Below are positions 22,105-32,995 of a DNA stretch of 64,000 nt, piece after piece. Where the stretch lies: positions 7,550,485 to 7,614,484 of the forward strand of contig JAQFVV010000017.1 in the NCBI GenBank assembly GCA_028023455.1. Direction: 5' to 3'. The stretch is from Epiperipatus broadwayi (Eukaryota > Onychophora > Udeonychophora > Euonychophora > Peripatidae). The stretch's first letter is position 1; every line of letters starts with the position of its first letter. The translations under genes and the position numbers were made by a program. The notes under the pieces were generated by a model. That model did no database searches. It saw only the letters and a program-made list of their open reading frames with translations, and was not told where the DNA came from.

Positions 22105-23690
22105 TTCCAATTGTTTATTTTTCCTTTCTAGACAAACATGATCAATATAGCTTCAATGTCAAGGTCCTCATATTATATTCATAAATCCTCTATTAGTTTC
22201 TTGAACCTTGATTTAGATAAATGAAAGATTGATATGTTGATTCTTAAATTATCGGCTCTTAAAAATAATGCAAGATTAATATTTTCATGATGTTTCTTTT
22301 GACATTGATTCCTCAATATAAATTTCAAATAGAGTTTGTCCTATGCCCTTGATATCAAGCACTCCTATGCCTTGCATAGTCTATTTTATGCATTCTTTTG
22401 CCACTGATTGAATTGTATGAGGGTCTTTTATATAATAATGTAATGCTTGAAAAGTTAGTTTTATCTTTCACCTATGTACTGCATAAGAAATATGAAGTTC
22501 CCCACAAAACTATTACAAAACTTAATCTGAAATTTTTATTGTCATAATAACTATAATTACATTTGATTTCATTTGTTTCTACAAAAGATTTATTTGTAGA
22601 TTGTGTGTGTGGGTTTTAATTGAATAAAATCGCATGTGATTTTTAATTCCCCCCCTGAATATCTGATGAATACGTTTTTATAATATAAACATCAATGACA
22701 TATACACAATGTATCCCAGTGAAACGGTGACTGGTTCTCTCTCCAACTGTTTTTAGTGCCATCTCTGAATCAATGCACATATTATGTAATGATGTACATT
22801 AGTCATTGAACACAAAAATTTCAAGGTGCTCACATGTTTGGATCCAAAGTTATGATATGAAATACGATAGGGTTTTTTTGTATTTTTAACTAGTAATCGA
22901 ATAATGCACTAAAATTAAATTTGGCAAAATTGCTATTAAAACATTTGAAGAGATTTAAATTGTGTATGGTAGTGAACCATGATTTACAAGGTTTTCAAGT
23001 GCTTTGCAAGATTTTGTGATAGAAAGGAAGGCATTGAAGATGAGCTACGAAGGTTTAAAACACACTATCACATTTTATATCTTAACTTGCAATTCAGGTA
23101 CATTTATGATGAATAGACCAACTATTTTATATTTCAACTTTTGGCTAGGATAATATATACCAGTAAAATTTTCACAAGACTTTCTGCTTACAGATGTAAT
23201 GCATAGTTATCATCACTATAATTTACAGCTAGTTGTTGTGGGCTTGAGTATTAAATGGATGCCCAATAGTAACATTATATCTACATTCGGAGACTATTAT
23301 CTATGTTATGGTCTTTATAAAGATGTCTCTTGATGAATAAAAACAGTAGATCCAAGCTTTTTATTAATAAATTTATAATCTAGAAATAGTCTAAAAATAT
23401 AGTTACAGCAGCCTATCATTTGATATCAATTAGCTACTCATGTTTTTAATAAATCTTTCTAAAAGTATTGTCTGAAGGCATGTGTTTTAAAGGTAAAATA
23501 AATATATGTGACTATCCTAGACAATGTTAAACTTACATGCAGTTAAAATCAAACTGAAATCATTAAATAATGTTTACTGAAGGAGTGTCATACATATGTA
23601 ACAAAAAAGCAGGTTGCATTGAGTTTACAATCCTAGAATGTTGCTGACTTTTAGCCAATAATTTGATGGTACAACGAAGTATACATCTCA
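22105..23690. other. Intron sequence without recognised features
   Basis: No coding, RNA or repeat-family segment recognised in this AT-rich stretch. Confidence 0.45.
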
Positions 23691-23692
23691 CT

Positions 23693-23763
23693 GACTAAAG
23701 CCATAAATTAGAAATTAATCTGCAAATACTAAAGCCATAGATTAAAAATTAATCTACAAATGT
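23693..23763. repeat. 35-bp tandem duplication
   Basis: ACTAAAGCCATAAATTAGAA..TTAATCTGCAAAT is followed directly by ACTAAAGCCATAGATTAAAA..TTAATCTACAAAT. The unit resembles the foldback-family phrase AAAGCCACAAGCTAGAAACT, so it may be a degraded piece of that family. Confidence 0.7.
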
Positions 23764-23942
23764 CAGTATAGTAGATTATCATAAGGTACCACTGAATACC
23801 CCAAATGTTTAATAGGGGCTCTGAAGTAGAAACGTTAAACGTAAGCAGAAAAGGACAATATTTAGTTGACTTTTTGCAAGAGAATAATAAAAGATAGATT
23901 CCTGTATGAAAAATGTACTAATAGCATATTTTTATCAGTAGT

Positions 23943-24337
23943 AAACTCTCCATATAGTTGCATCACTGCTAGTGTAAGCCATAGTAATCAGTGGTTGCTA
24001 GAAGGTTTATGCATAAAATTCCTATCTAATGCCTACTCATTCAATATCACCAGACTAGTTTCTAGCTTGTAGATTTTATCAGTGAAGCGCCTTGGATCTG
24101 AGAGCACTACATCTAGATCTTAGGGTCTAATTCAACCCTCCAGAAGCTATATATTACATATTCAGTTAACTAGGAAACTATAAGTCCAAGATGAAAACAT
24201 GTTTTCCCTCCAAACTCATTTGCTTGTATAGTCATATAAATCTAAACCCAGCTCAGTATCTATACATCTTGGCATTTTTGGTTTTTTAAAGACCATAATT
24301 TCATCATCCTATGGGCAAGATTGGTATAAAACCATGA
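23943..24337 (+). mobile_element. Foldback-family segment, one arm plus internal region
   Basis: AACTCTCCATATAGTTGCAT, GTTTATGCATAAAATTCCTA, TAGTTTCTAGCTTGTAG, GAGAGCACTACATCTAGATC, CCCTCCAGAAGC, then a body (TCCAAGATGAAAACATGTTT ... CCTATGGGCAAGATTGGTAT) also present at 28370-28560. The body between arms indicates that a longer, more complete family member exists. Confidence 0.65.
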
Positions 24338-24538
24338 AAACATCACATGATCACCACTTCCTATGCTCACGCAAGCTGTTAAAACAGTAGCTATCTCTCA
24401 ATACAGTAGGGTCATCCAGTGCAAGTCTTAGTAATTAATGATGCCTGATTTGTGCATAAAATCCCTATCTAGTACCTATTCATCCAATAGCCCCAGAGTA
24501 GTTTCTAGTTTGTGGCTGGAAATGGTGATCATGTGACA
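24338..24538. mobile_element. Short foldback-family copy with terminal inverted repeats
   Basis: The left end ACATCACATGATCACCACTT and the right end GAAATGGTGATCATGTGACA are inverted copies, giving the family's terminal repeat (ACATGATCACCAYTTCC). The interior keeps CAATACAGTAGGGTCATCCA and CTATCTAGTACCTATTCATC. This 201-bp copy helps define the ends. Confidence 0.7.
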
Positions 24539-24539
24539 T

Positions 24540-24995
24540 TCTAATCAGCATATAATTTATTGAAAAAAAATATAACCACAAAAAGTTTTGATAAGGTGTT
24601 AGTACCAGTAGTTCAAATAAGAGAAGATGCAAAAAGGTTTTTTTCCTGGAAGAAACTACCTAATAACTGTGTGGTTATAATGATAACAGCTAGAGAAGCA
24701 GATTCCAAAACTCATTCCAATGTTTTCAATAAAAAATTCAACATTCTGCCTATAATTCACATTGTTGTAAAACTGGAAAAACAAATTTTAGAGAAACTGC
24801 AGTGAAAACTAGTTCTGATAATATCTGACCTGTCAGTGATCTCACAACAGTCTACAGTATAGCTTTTAGTATTCATCATTAAATATACCTTTTACCTGCC
24901 AGTATTACAGAATGCAATGTTCTTTATAAGTTACCAAATAAATCATGTAATAACTGAAACACACAGGCTTTTTATATACCTCGGTTTATATATGT
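24540..24995. other. Unassigned intron segment
   Basis: It contains an 81-codon open frame (24560-24805) of ordinary composition with no recognised domain and no splice signals that would fit the host gene. Probably chance. Confidence 0.3.
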
Positions 24996-24999
24996 AATA

Positions 25000-25290
25000 T
25001 ATAGGGTATATGAGCACAGACTTTCACACGACCCACCACTCTCCACACTATCTCACACTGATACACTTGAACACATATATGTTGATATATATCTGAGCAC
25101 TTATAGCATATATGTGTAGAGATGGTAATCTGGACCAGCTGATGATTGCTGGTTTAGCATGAAATACATATATTGGTGATTATTTATCTTTTCAACATAT
25201 GTGTTTAAGTGTATCAGTGTTATGAGATAGTGTGGAGAGTGTTTGGTCATGTGAAAGTCTATGCTCATATATCCTATATATTACAAATCA
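25000..25290 (+). mobile_element. Palindromic hammerhead-bearing repeat
   Basis: The left arm (about 25003-25085: TATATAGGGTATATGAGCAC ... CTCCACACTATCTCACACTG) is the inverse of the right arm (about 25190-25290: AGTGTTATGAGATAGTGTGG ... GCTCATATATCCTATATATT). A hammerhead motif sits in the central loop at 25127-25181. It belongs to the same repeat family as 7180-7900 and 29870-30840. Confidence 0.7.
25127..25181 (+). ncRNA. Hammerhead ribozyme motif, intact core (copy 6)
   Basis: AATC..ACCAG, CTGATGA, stem II TGCT/AGCA with loop GGTTT, GAAA, stem III AT-ACAT-AT, cleavage A, TTGGTGATT. The core is complete. Stem I has one G-U pair, and the closing pair of stem II is U-U. Predicted cleavage is after 25172. 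Confidence 0.72.
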
Positions 25291-25514
25291 ATCATGGTAA
25301 ATTGTCTAGTGCAGTTTATATTTAATTTTTCCTAAACTGTTGCTAATTTTCATTACCAGTAATTCTGTAGATAACTATAAGATAATTAATATGCTGCAGA
25401 AGTGTTTATAATATTTTACAGAATCTTTTATAATACAGTAATATCAGTTTACTAAAAAAAAAATAATAATAATAATTGTGTAAAAATAAGTATTGTTTAG
25501 AAAGTTATAAATAT

Positions 25515-25872
25515 AGTAACAAACTCTCTATAGAGCAGCGCCATCCAGTGCAAGATTCCACAGTCAATGGATGCAAGGAGGTTTATATATAAAATTTTTG
25601 TCTAATGCTTACTCATTCAATATTTCAGACTAGTTTCTAGCTTACAGATTTCATCAGTGAGAAGCATTGCATCTAAGAGCACTGCACCTAGATCTTAAGA
25701 TCTAATCCAACCTTCCAAATCCAAGGCTCCTCACTGATGAAAGCCACAATCTAGAAACTAGTGAGGGGATATTGTATGAATAGGCACTAGATAAAATTTT
25801 TATACACAAACCTACTTGCATTCATTGATTACTAAGGCTTAAACTAAATGGCGCTACTGTATAAAGAGCTTG
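25515..25872. mobile_element. Foldback-family copy
   Basis: CTCTCTATAGAGCAGCGCCA, GGATGCAAGGAGGTTTATAT, GATTTCATCAGTGAGAAGCA, then the inverse half CTCCTCACTGATGAAAGCCA, GAATAGGCACTAGATA and ATGGCGCTACTGTATAAAGA. It directly abuts the start of the LINE relic at about 25890. Confidence 0.75.
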
Positions 25873-25889
25873 AGTAAAATACAGAAAAT

Positions 25890-28244
25890 TAAGGTGTTTG
25901 ATAATGAACAAAAAGTATGCATTAGTGATCATAACTTCATTTTAATTGAAATGGCAGTAATGTGATGGAAAATAGAAATAAAAGTAGAAATAATGAAAGA
26001 TGTGGATGAAGAGTGAATGATAAGAATAAGTTGGAAGACTATAAAATACCAGTTGAAGAAATGATGGAAGAGTTGGTTGGGGATGAGTATAAGGACTGGT
26101 GTAAAGAAGTAGAAAAAGTGGCAAATAGGGTTTTAGGTGAGAATATTCAGAAGAATAAAAGTAATTAAAAATGAGAATTAGTAAAAGTGTAAAAGAGAGG
26201 ACAGAAGCAGAGAATATAAGTGTGCTATTAAGAACAAGGAAAGTGAAAAAGATAATGCTAAATGGGAAAAATACTTAGAAAAGAAGTTGGTTAAAATAGA
26301 TAATTATAGAGAGAGAATGAAATTGAATAGTAAATTGTTGTTGGAGGATATTAATAAAAGTGGAAGAGATGGGAGTAATAAATTTTGGAATTACATTAAA
26401 AGGAGAAATGTGGGGGGGGGAGATAGTATTACTAGATGATGAGGGAATAGAGTGTAGCTCTAGAGAAAATTTAGAGAGAATCTTAAATAGATATGTAATG
26501 AATATAGAAAAGATGTTAGATGTGAAGGATAGAGTGATAGAAAACATGAAAGCATATAGGTTTACAGAAAATGAACTGAATGAGGTAGAGAAGAAATTGG
26601 AAAAGTGGAAAGGCAAGAGGTGTAGATGGATGGGCAGCAGAGATAGTAATCAATTTAGGATATAGGGCAAAAGTAAAGTTATTATCCTGTTTTAATAAGA
26701 TGGCACAGAATAGAGTTTTGGTGAGTAGTTGGAGTAATACAAGAGTAAGATTATTATTTAAAGAAAAGGGTAAGGATCATAGAAAGTTAAATAATTATAG
26801 ACCGATAGGGTGGTGACATCAGTTTTATAAAGTTTTCTCATATATGGTGGCTAGAAGAGTTATAAAATGGATGGAAGGAAATAAGGTAGTGGGGGAAATG
26901 CAAGAGGTTTTAGATTAGATAGGCATATAGGAGGTAGTTTATTTGTAGTTACACAATTTATGAATATGAATAGGAATTCAGGTAACCAGTTATATATGAG
27001 TTTTATAGATATAGAGAGGGCATATGATAGAGTAAATAGAAATAGATTATGGATAAGTTTAGCAAATTCGGGAATGTATGAAGCTTTAGTGGATATTATT
27101 AAGAAATTATATGAAAATAATTATTATATATATCAATTAGGGAATATAGAATCAGTTAAAAGTTAAAAATGGGGTGGGACTAATGCAAAGGAAGCCCTAT
27201 GTCACCTATTATGTTTGTGGTGTATTTGAGTAAAATGGAGGGAGCAATAAAAAGATTAGGAAGAGGGATAGGGATACCATTAATAGGTAGTAAGGGAGTA
27301 TATATTTTGTCAGGTCTTTTTTTTGTGGCAGGTCTTTTTTTGTGGATGATATATTTTTGTGTGCAGAAAGAAGAGCAGATATAAAAGTTATGCTAAGAAC
27401 ATGTGCAAGGGAGGGTAAAGAGATGGGGATTAAATTTAATGAAAAAAATCAAATATAATTAGGGTTAATACTGGGAAAAGAGAAGATGTAGAATTTTTAT
27501 TGGGAGATATTAAGTGTGGTGAATAGATATAGTTATTTAGGAATTATTTTAAGTAATTAAAAAAATTATTTGGATGAATGGGAAAAAAAATTGATAAATG
27601 AAGCAAAGAAAAGAAAAGGATTGATAAAGAAATAAACAGTGTTTTCATATAATAAATATGATGTAGCTAGAATTATATAAAAAGGAGTTGCAGTAGCAGG
27701 GTTAACATATGGTAATGATGCATTATGTGTTAGTATGAGGGTTAAGCCACTAAACATCACATGATCACCATCTCATGCTAGCATATAGTACAGGGGTATT
27801 AATTTACTTAGAAAAAGTTCAAAGGGAAGTAGGAAGACATGCATTGGATGCAGATGTATGGACAGCAGGGGAGGCAATTCAAGGAAAAATAAGATAGTCA
27901 AGTTTTTATATGAGAGATGCAAAAAGTAAAATGAAAATGTTTGGTAGATTGCAGTTTATGGATAATGAAAGAATAGCCAAAACAGTATTTAATTGGGTTA
28001 AAGGGCAGGTAACAAGATGGGTGAGAAAGGTAATGCGGTATGCAAAAGATTTGGATAAAGAATTTATATCAGTATATTTGTACAAAAGATGGGATGATTA
28101 TGTTAGGAGGATTGTTGAGCATTATAGTGATAAGGAATGGGATAAAAGAATATATTTATTAATAAAAAATAGGGAGTTAGAGAGATGAAGAACTAATATG
28201 GAGAGTAAAAAGAGTTTAAATATATATAGAAATAAACAGAATAT
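25890..28244 (+). pseudogene. LINE (non-LTR retrotransposon) relic: endonuclease end, reverse transcriptase, C-terminal region
   Basis: Segments run in order on the + strand in shifting frames. At 25892 is KVFDNEQKVCISDHNFILIE, with the SDH of an AP-like endonuclease. At 26360-26665 is a linker frame with ENELNEVEKKLEKWKGK. At 26960-27166 is the RT start SFIDIERAYDRVNRNRLW. At 27196 is SPMSPIMFVVYLSKM (RT box 4). Near 27340 is FVDDIFLCAERR (catalytic Asp pair). At 27690 is GLTYGNDALCV, at 27795 GVLIYLEKVQREVGRHALDA, and at 27910-28188 RDAKSKMKMFGRLQFMDNER onward. Stops and frameshifts, including a Trp codon turned to stop near 27897, show it is dead. A foldback-family fragment interrupts it at 27745-27790 and another follows at 28249. 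It cannot be translated as one protein. Confidence 0.8.
27745..27790 (+). mobile_element. Foldback-family fragment inserted in the LINE
   Basis: CCACTAAACATCACATGATC followed by ACCATCTCATGCTAGCATAT interrupts LINE coding sequence. Recognisable LINE residues resume at about 27793. Confidence 0.65.
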
Positions 28245-28248
28245 TAGG

Positions 28249-28655
28249 TCAATAAACATCACATGATCACCATTTCTTATGCTTGCTTATAACTGTTGTT
28301 AAAACAGGCAAAACTCACTATCTGAGAGCACTGAACCTAGATCTTAGAATCTAATGCAACCCTCCAGCAGCCACCTTTTATCTCCACTTTACCACAAAAC
28401 TATGAGTCTTAAATTGAAAACACCTTAATATTTTCAATTCAAGCCCATCAGCTTATATAGTAATATAGTTCTGAACTCAGTTTAATACCTATACATTTTG
28501 GTGTCTTTGGTTCTTTAATAACCATAACCACCACTATCCTATTAGGCAGAATTGGTTTTAAGCCAATAAACATCACATGATCACCATTTCTTATGCTTGC
28601 TTATAACTGTTGTTAAAACAGGCAAAACTCACTATACGTATTGCCACACATAGCA
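28249..28655 (+). mobile_element. Foldback-family member with direct terminal copies
   Basis: CAATAAACATCACATGATCA through AACAGGCAAAACTCACTAT occurs at 28249-28323 and again at 28565-28637. Between them is the family body (GAGCACTGAACCTAGATCTT, CAACCCTCCAGCAGCC, GCCCATCAGCTTATATAG, CCTATTAGGCAGAATTGGTT). The period is about 316 bases. This shows that the family can also be arranged head-to-tail. Confidence 0.65.
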
Positions 28656-28780
28656 AGCTAGAGTTGACAAAGATTATGTTGTGGAAATGGGATGGAGCAG
28701 AATATAGGAAAACGTACACTGGGGAGTGGAAAATAAAGTGGCTAACAGGTTTCTCTGGGCATAATTGTTGAGAGATTCTT
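28656..28780 (+). pseudogene. Possible continuation of the LINE after the insertion
   Basis: Higher-GC sequence (TGGAAATGGGATGGAGCAGA, GGGGAGTGGAAAATAAAGTG) resembles the A/G-rich codon use of the LINE relic and resumes just after the foldback insertion. The assignment to the same LINE is inferred from position and composition only. Confidence 0.35.
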
Positions 28781-28800
28781 GACTCCGTTTAAGGAGAAGC

Positions 28801-28862
28801 TACAATACATCACATTACTGTATTGACAGCTCGTGTAAGCATAGGAAATGGTGATCATGTGA
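28801..28862 (-). mobile_element. Foldback-family end fragment
   Basis: GTGTAAGCATAGGAAATGGTGATCATGTGA (in two overlapping parts) is the inverse of the family's left end ACATGATCACCATTTCCTATGC. Confidence 0.6.
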
Positions 28863-28899
28863 AGTTGTAAATAAAATTGGCCAACTGACAATAACTGAA

Positions 28900-29860
28900 G
28901 ATAACTGACAATTGAGTAATTGATAATGAAGTAACCGATGAAGAAATATAAATACTTCTGTGAATAAAATGTTTTTAATAATAAGAGAAAATTATTCCGT
29001 TCACTAAAATTATTTTTTAAAACACGATTTGTCAAATATTTGTTTGCAGTATATATTTATACAAGTAGAACATTGATAAATAGAACTAAATGTGTGTTCC
29101 TGAAAGATTGTGATGATAGTGTTTAATTGTATTTTTATATTGAACTATTTCCATCACCTGATGTAAGTATTGAATGTACCATCCTGTTTGAAGTGCTATT
29201 ATTAACAGTTCAATGTATTTGGAATATTTAAATAAAGTTAAATTTTCCTAAAGATCTAAAGACAATTAATACTCATATTAGGTGATGGAAACAATTAAAA
29301 CTAAATGTGTTGTGTTTATTGCATGATTATGATAAACACAACTCATATAAATACAATTAATTATTTATTAATTAAAACAATTATACCTGTGCCTGATACT
29401 ATTGGCTTGGTATAGAAAGCATTTAGTTGATGTGCAGCTATTTGCCGGAGAGATTTAAAATACTTTTCTAGATTTGCCTTCCACCTTTAGCTGTACCATG
29501 ACAGCTTATGTCACAAGTAGGTATGGTTGACACTTCCAGCTGTTCAATTACAGTTTTACCTTATACATAGGTAGGATGACATTTCTAGTTGCACCATAAC
29601 AGCTGGCCTCATGTTTGATCTAGATTCTAGAAGCTGTTAGTTCTAATGTGAAATTGCCTTATTGCTTTAACCATATTTTCAGACATGTGCTGTCATTCAG
29701 GTTTGACAATTTATTATTGTTTGCTGGACTAACTATTTATAATATCTGGATTCCATTTCAAAATGCAAACTATTGGTTACACTGATGCCACCACCCATTG
29801 GCTTATTTCTACTATTGGTTATTCATGATCTATTCAAGATTTGAAATACCAGGCAATCTT
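28900..29860. other. Intron sequence without recognised features
   Basis: Mostly AT-rich. A block at 29470-29650 has several AGCTGT/ACAGCT words (CTGTACCATGACAGCTTATG, CTTCCAGCTGTTCAATTACA, GCACCATAACAGCTGGCC), perhaps a degraded short repeat. No gene recognised. Confidence 0.4.
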
Positions 29861-29869
29861 ATACCAGGA

Positions 29870-30165
29870 GTTCAATTGTAAATACAGGGGATTTGAACTC
29901 AGACTTTCAAGTCACTTCAAACATCCACACTATCTCATACTACTGATACACATGACCACACACATGAAAATATACATAATCACCAATATATGTATTTTAT
30001 GCTGAACTAGCACTCATCAGTTGGTCCAGATTATCATCTTCCATACATATATACAATCAGTGCTCAGTTTTTATTAAGATAGCAAATCCTCATACTGCAA
30101 TAAAGAGGCTTCAATCTACTCCAACCTCCAACTCTTCAGCCATCCATACCATTGAAAATCTGATG
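29870..30165 (-). mobile_element. Hammerhead-bearing repeat, inverted copy
   Basis: On the minus strand it follows the family order: GGATGGCTGAAGAGTTGGAG, GATTTGCTATCTTAATAAAA, hammerhead relic, ATGTGTGTGGTCATGTGTAT, GATAGTGTGGATGT, GTCTGAGTTCAAATCCCC. It is head-to-head with the direct pair starting at 30178. Confidence 0.72.
29978..30032 (-). ncRNA. Hammerhead ribozyme relic (copy 7, GAAA mutated)
   Basis: Minus strand: AATC..ACCAA, CTGATGA, stem II GTGCT/AGCAT with loop AGTTC, then AAAA in place of GAAA, stem III AT-ACAT-AT, A, TTGGTGATT. Stem I is perfect but the general-base G is A. Confidence 0.68.
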
Positions 30166-30243
30166 ATAGAATTCCTAAATCCCTTGCTGATTTGCTATCT
30201 TAATACAAACTGAGTACTGATTATATATATGTATGGGAGATGA

Positions 30244-30299
30244 TAATATGGACCAACTGATGGGTACTGTTTCAGCATGAAATATGTATATTGGTGATT
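30244..30299 (+). ncRNA. Hammerhead ribozyme relic (copy 8, core mutated)
   Basis: ACCAA, then CTGATGG (the last core A is G), GAAA, stem III AT-ATGT-AT, A, TTGGTGATT. The architecture is intact but one invariant base is changed. Confidence 0.65.
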
Positions 30300-30673
30300 A
30301 TGTATTTTTTCTGCATGTATGTGGTCATGGGTATCAGGAGTATGAGATAGTGTGGATGGTTGAAGTGGCTGAAAAGTCTGAGTTCAAATTCCCTAGTCTT
30401 ACATATAAAGCCTGCATTCTGCCCATTCATCTTCTATGTATTTAAATGGATACTGTCCTATATGTGAGGTGTCAGAGTGTCTTGAGGTCAACATGGGCAT
30501 GATAACTATGTTGGCATCAGCATTGGATCTGGGAATTCTATCATCAGATTTTCAATGGTATGGTTGGCTGAAGAGTTGGAGGTTGGAGTAGGTTGAAACC
30601 TGTCCATTGAAGTATAAGGATTTGCTATCTTAATATAAACTGAGCACTGATTGTATATAAGTATGGGAGATGA

Positions 30674-30729
30674 TAATCTGGACCAACTGGTGAGTTCTGG
30701 TTCAGCATGAAATATGTATATTGGTGATT
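30674..30729 (+). ncRNA. Hammerhead ribozyme relic (copy 9, core mutated)
   Basis: AATC..ACCAA, then CTGGTGA (core A6 is G), stem II with loop GGTTC, GAAA, AT-ATGT-AT, A, TTGGTGATT. Only the single core substitution separates it from an intact motif. Confidence 0.66.
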
Positions 30730-30844
30730 ATGTATCTTTTCAGCATGTGTGTGGTCATGTGTATCAGTAGTATGAGATAGTGTGAATGGTTGAATTTTGC
30801 TTGAAAGTCTGAGTTTAAATCCCCTATATTTATTATCTATTCAT

Positions 30845-31335
30845 ATATCTATTGTTTTATGGTGATGAATGCCCAATTCAATTGAGATAAATTGGAATCT
30901 GGACCAGTTTGTTTGTTGAAGGTAAGTTGAGATATAATAAAGTGAGAACAAATCAGAAAAGATAACATGGTGCAATAAAAATTAGGAAAAATTATTATTA
31001 AATTTAAAAAGAAATTGGTTAAGGACATTCTTAGGAAAGAAGTCTAAATTGTATAGAAATATGGTTCATGAGGAAAAACAAGAAGTAGAGATAAAATAAG
31101 CAGATAGATGATTTTAGGGGGGGGGGAAATAGCTAAAGAACATTATTTTAACTGAGGATCTTTGAAATCCCTTTTGCAAAAATGAATAAACATTTCTGAA
31201 ATAAATTTGATATATTTGATAATTATAATTTTAGTTATTATAAAAGTTTTTTATTTAGTGGACTGAAAGAAACTAAATCTCTTTTTAAAAAAAACTCGAT
31301 GGTTTTCTTCTATTTTCTTTCGTAAATTTATTTTT
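30845..31335. other. Intron sequence, no gene seen
   Basis: A/G-rich stretch at 30920-31135 (including a G run at 31119-31127), then AT-rich. The A/G-rich part could be a degraded LINE tail but shows no protein signature. Confidence 0.35.
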
Positions 31336-31422
31336 TTCATATGTCAAAGCATTGACCGGGAAGTAAACCCAAGCCAGCTGCTTGAAAGGCAGTTATGCTT
31401 ACCACTAGGCCGCCAACTATTA
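31310..31422 (-). mobile_element. tRNA-derived SINE (copy 3)
   Basis: Minus strand: GGCGGCCTAGTGGTAAGC (box A), TGCCTTTCAAGCAGCTGG, GGGTTTACTTCCCGG (box B), then CAATGCTTTGACATATG and an A-rich tail. Same family as 8045 and 8799. Confidence 0.65.
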
Positions 31423-32169
31423 TTACAGAGATTATCACATTTTAAATTATTATCAGAAATTATTAAAACATGCAAAATATTTCATTATTATAAAAGTTTG
31501 ACTAATTCAGACACAGAAAATTATGATTACATGCATTTTTATAGGAGTAATCATGTTATGCTATTGGTTGCTTTATTCTTCTATTTCCTTATTTAAATGA
31601 TGGTCACCTTTATCATTTTCTGAATCTGTTTCCATATCTATATTCATAAGAAATTTTCAATCTCATAATAGGTCTTTGTAAATATGCTATTGAAGATAAA
31701 TTCTTATACTGGATGGATTTAAACAACATGCACAAATGTCACTAGGCAAGCAAAAAGATTGCCATTCAAGGCATTTAATACAGTTTTTAATAGTCTACTC
31801 AAACTCCTTATTTAGATATGGCCACAAAACACATGATTGTGTCAAATATTTCATACTTACAATACCTGAATGTTCATTACATAACAATCAATGCACTTGC
31901 TTGTGACCCTCTGGTGGATGAAATATAAAGTAATTGCATGATTTATACTTCATTATTGGCAACTGATATACATGTGTCATTTTTTATAGCTAACATAATC
32001 AAATTTTATCAGAGTTCACATTTCCATATTTAAGTGCTATCCAGTCTCAAGAAAATTTAATAAAAAATAATTGAAATCAAAAACATGTATATCTTAAAAG
32101 AACTATTAATAGTATCTCACCATTTGATTTTTTTAAATAATAGATTTAAAAAACATAACGCAGCCAATA

Positions 32170-32995
32170 TGTTAGTTTTTTTCTCAGTAATGAAAGTTTA
32201 TTCATCAAAAAACAGATACAAATACAGTTAGAAAAAGGTTTACTAAGGAGTGGTTACATGGTAAAATGAAAATTCAGGAACAACATGGTGAGAGGGGAAG
32301 GATGCATATGAAAAGGGAAAGGGAAGTGGAAAGAGTGTGGTGTCCAGGCCAAGAAAAGGTCTTTGGTTGCAAGTCCGAGATGCACATCTTCGTTGAGCGA
32401 GCAACTGCACAAGTCACAAAAAATTAAATGGTTGAGTCCTGTGACAGAGGCCAAGAAAATGGGAGTTGGAGAATTGCCCAAGTGTCTGTGAGGAGTGGAG
32501 TTGGGGCTAGTTTGGTATCTGGTTTTGAGAGAGTGCGTTAGTCCAATAGTTTTTGACTCACTGAGTATACTCTCTGGTCAAAAATAATAGCACATTGGAG
32601 CAGCCAGAGTGCACAGATGAGGAAAACTGATAGTCTGATAATTGCAAAGACCCCTGTTTGTATGGATTTTTGGAGGTTGAAGATGGTGTTCCTGTGTGAT
32701 GAAAAGCAGGAGTTGATGACATGTCTCACTCCAAGCAGAAAGGGAGATTTTAGTAGGAAATGCTGGAGGGTTTCATTATCAGTTTTACAAAGTTGGCATA
32801 GGGGAGAGATCTTGGTGAAACCACTATGACCAAAAATTGATCTGTGGGAAGGGAGTGAAGGTTGATTTTGAGGAGGAAATCGAGGAATTTTGCCTCAAGG
32901 GACCACTTTTTGAATTTGCGAATTAATTGAGCACTGGAAAGTTTTTAAAAAGAATACCCAGTCAGAGTTTTTATAAGTGATTTGGAAAATGTTTA
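32170..32995 (-). pseudogene. LINE 3' fragment with zinc-knuckle C-terminus
   Basis: The minus strand from about 32890 reads SLPSHRSIFGHSGF, then SPLCQLCKTDNETLQHFLLK and SPFLLGVRHVINS, to a stop at 32538. C-x2-C-x8-H-x4-(Cys position, here Ser) with LP...F.HSG before it is the zinc-binding segment found after the reverse transcriptase in several LINE clades. The region below 32538 on this strand may be 3' untranslated sequence. Its GC content is well above its surroundings. The clade is not determined. It lies antisense in the large intron. Confidence 0.65.

Larger units (their letters stand above)
30178..30840 (+). mobile_element. Tandem dimer of hammerhead-bearing repeat
   Basis: Two direct copies (about 30186-30410 and 30540-30835) carry GATTTGCTATCTTAATA.AA, a hammerhead, CATGT.TGTGGTCATG and TGAGATAGTGTG.ATGGTTGA. 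Cleavage positions after 30290 and 30720 are 430 nt apart, against 446 nt in the 7-kb cluster. The linker GTGTCAGAGTGTCTTGAGGT, CAACATGGGCATG matches 7537-7570, so both clusters derive from one ancestral unit. Confidence 0.72.

Noticed and set aside
25942-26616. Minus-strand frames rich in Phe, Ser and Tyr
   Set aside because: Shadows of the A/G-rich LINE coding strand, which carries the recognisable endonuclease and RT motifs.
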